NCBI GenBank assembly: GCA_025353965.1
Contig: JANXNS010000221.1
Coordinates: forward strand, 1 to 59,985
Source: Aquihabitans sp.
GTDB lineage: Bacteria; Actinomycetota; Acidimicrobiia; Acidimicrobiales; Iamiaceae
Length of the DNA: 59,985 nucleotides
Direction: 5' to 3'
Shown here: piece by piece, positions 59,642 to 59,985 of the stretch
Layout: each line of letters begins with the position of its first letter
How positions within the stretch are numbered: the stretch's first letter is position 1
Notes under the pieces: generated by a model
The model's database searches: none
Told to the model about the DNA's origin: nothing
Seen by the model: the letters and a program-made list of their open reading frames with translations, nothing else
Position numbers and translations under genes: made by a program

Positions 59642-59985
59642 CGACGGCCACCCTCGCCGTGATCCACCGTCTCGCTCTGGTCGGCCGATTCCTGGTCGGC
59701 CGATTCCTGGTCCGCCGGTACCTCGGCTGGCGTCCGGGCCAGGGTTAGAAGGTCCGGACGGAGACGCATAATGGTGGCCACGATGCCCGCGGTGAGCAGC
59801 GCCTCGATCACCGCAACACAGCGTGGGCCCCACCGAGGGTGGCCACCACGGTGGCCCGTGACACCACATCGGTCCCACCCACCACCAACACCGCGGCAGC
59901 GGACAATCCTCCGGCCAGCGCGGCCATGGCTGCAGCCACACCGGCAACGGCCGCGAACCGGTCGGTCCGGCGGCCCATCAACGGC
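59638..59985 (-). pseudogene. cbiM: CbiM-like ECF substrate-specific component, C-terminal part, frameshifted or split
   Basis: PLMGRRTDRFAAVAGVAAAMAALAGGLSAAAVLVVGGTDVVSRATVVATLGGAHAVLR* then +1 frame AVIEALLTAGIVATIMRLRPDLLTLARTPAEV... Confidence 0.7.
59679..59708. repeat. 15-bp tandem duplication in the CbiM tail
   Basis: GGTCGGCCGATTCCT x2. Confidence 0.8.

Overview
High-GC actinobacterial chromosome segment; gene content and style suggest Acidimicrobiia or a relative, but no rRNA is present to confirm this. Most of the window is ordinary single-copy metabolism: tesB-like thioesterase, sugar dehydrogenase, cspA, DNA polymerase A, glnD, Rrf2 regulator, larE, hemQ, groEL, gpgS, gatB/yqeY-like, thiamine ABC transporter with TPP riboswitch, amidase, glycerate kinase, otsA/otsB and cobalt ECF transporter.

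Accessory or less routine regions:
(1) About 6.57-11.87 kb: an island with four toxin-antitoxin modules (one toxin frameshifted), a decayed methyltransferase fragment and a Baeyer-Villiger-type monooxygenase.
(2) About 20.9-33.8 kb: a surface-polysaccharide and secreted-protein region (trypsin-like protease, GT2, flippase, Wzz-like, ligase, cytidylyltransferase, CDP-alcohol phosphotransferase, 1221-aa fibrinogen-like protein, GH16).
(3) About 39.2-45.3 kb: SNF2 helicase, SWIM protein, zinc-ribbon/NERD protein and EVE-like protein.
(4) About 57.1-60.0 kb: a cobalt locus in which sirohydrochlorin chelatase (CbiX) and the ECF ATPase (CbiO) are one continuous ORF, and cbiM is split by an apparent 1-nt frameshift.

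Non-coding signals read directly include tandem CIRCE-type elements, a TPP riboswitch, a 15-bp palindrome CTGACGGNCCGTCAG occurring twice ~42 kb apart, a shared palindrome between divergent TA modules, and several strong hairpins. All family calls come from motif recognition by eye; no database search was run.
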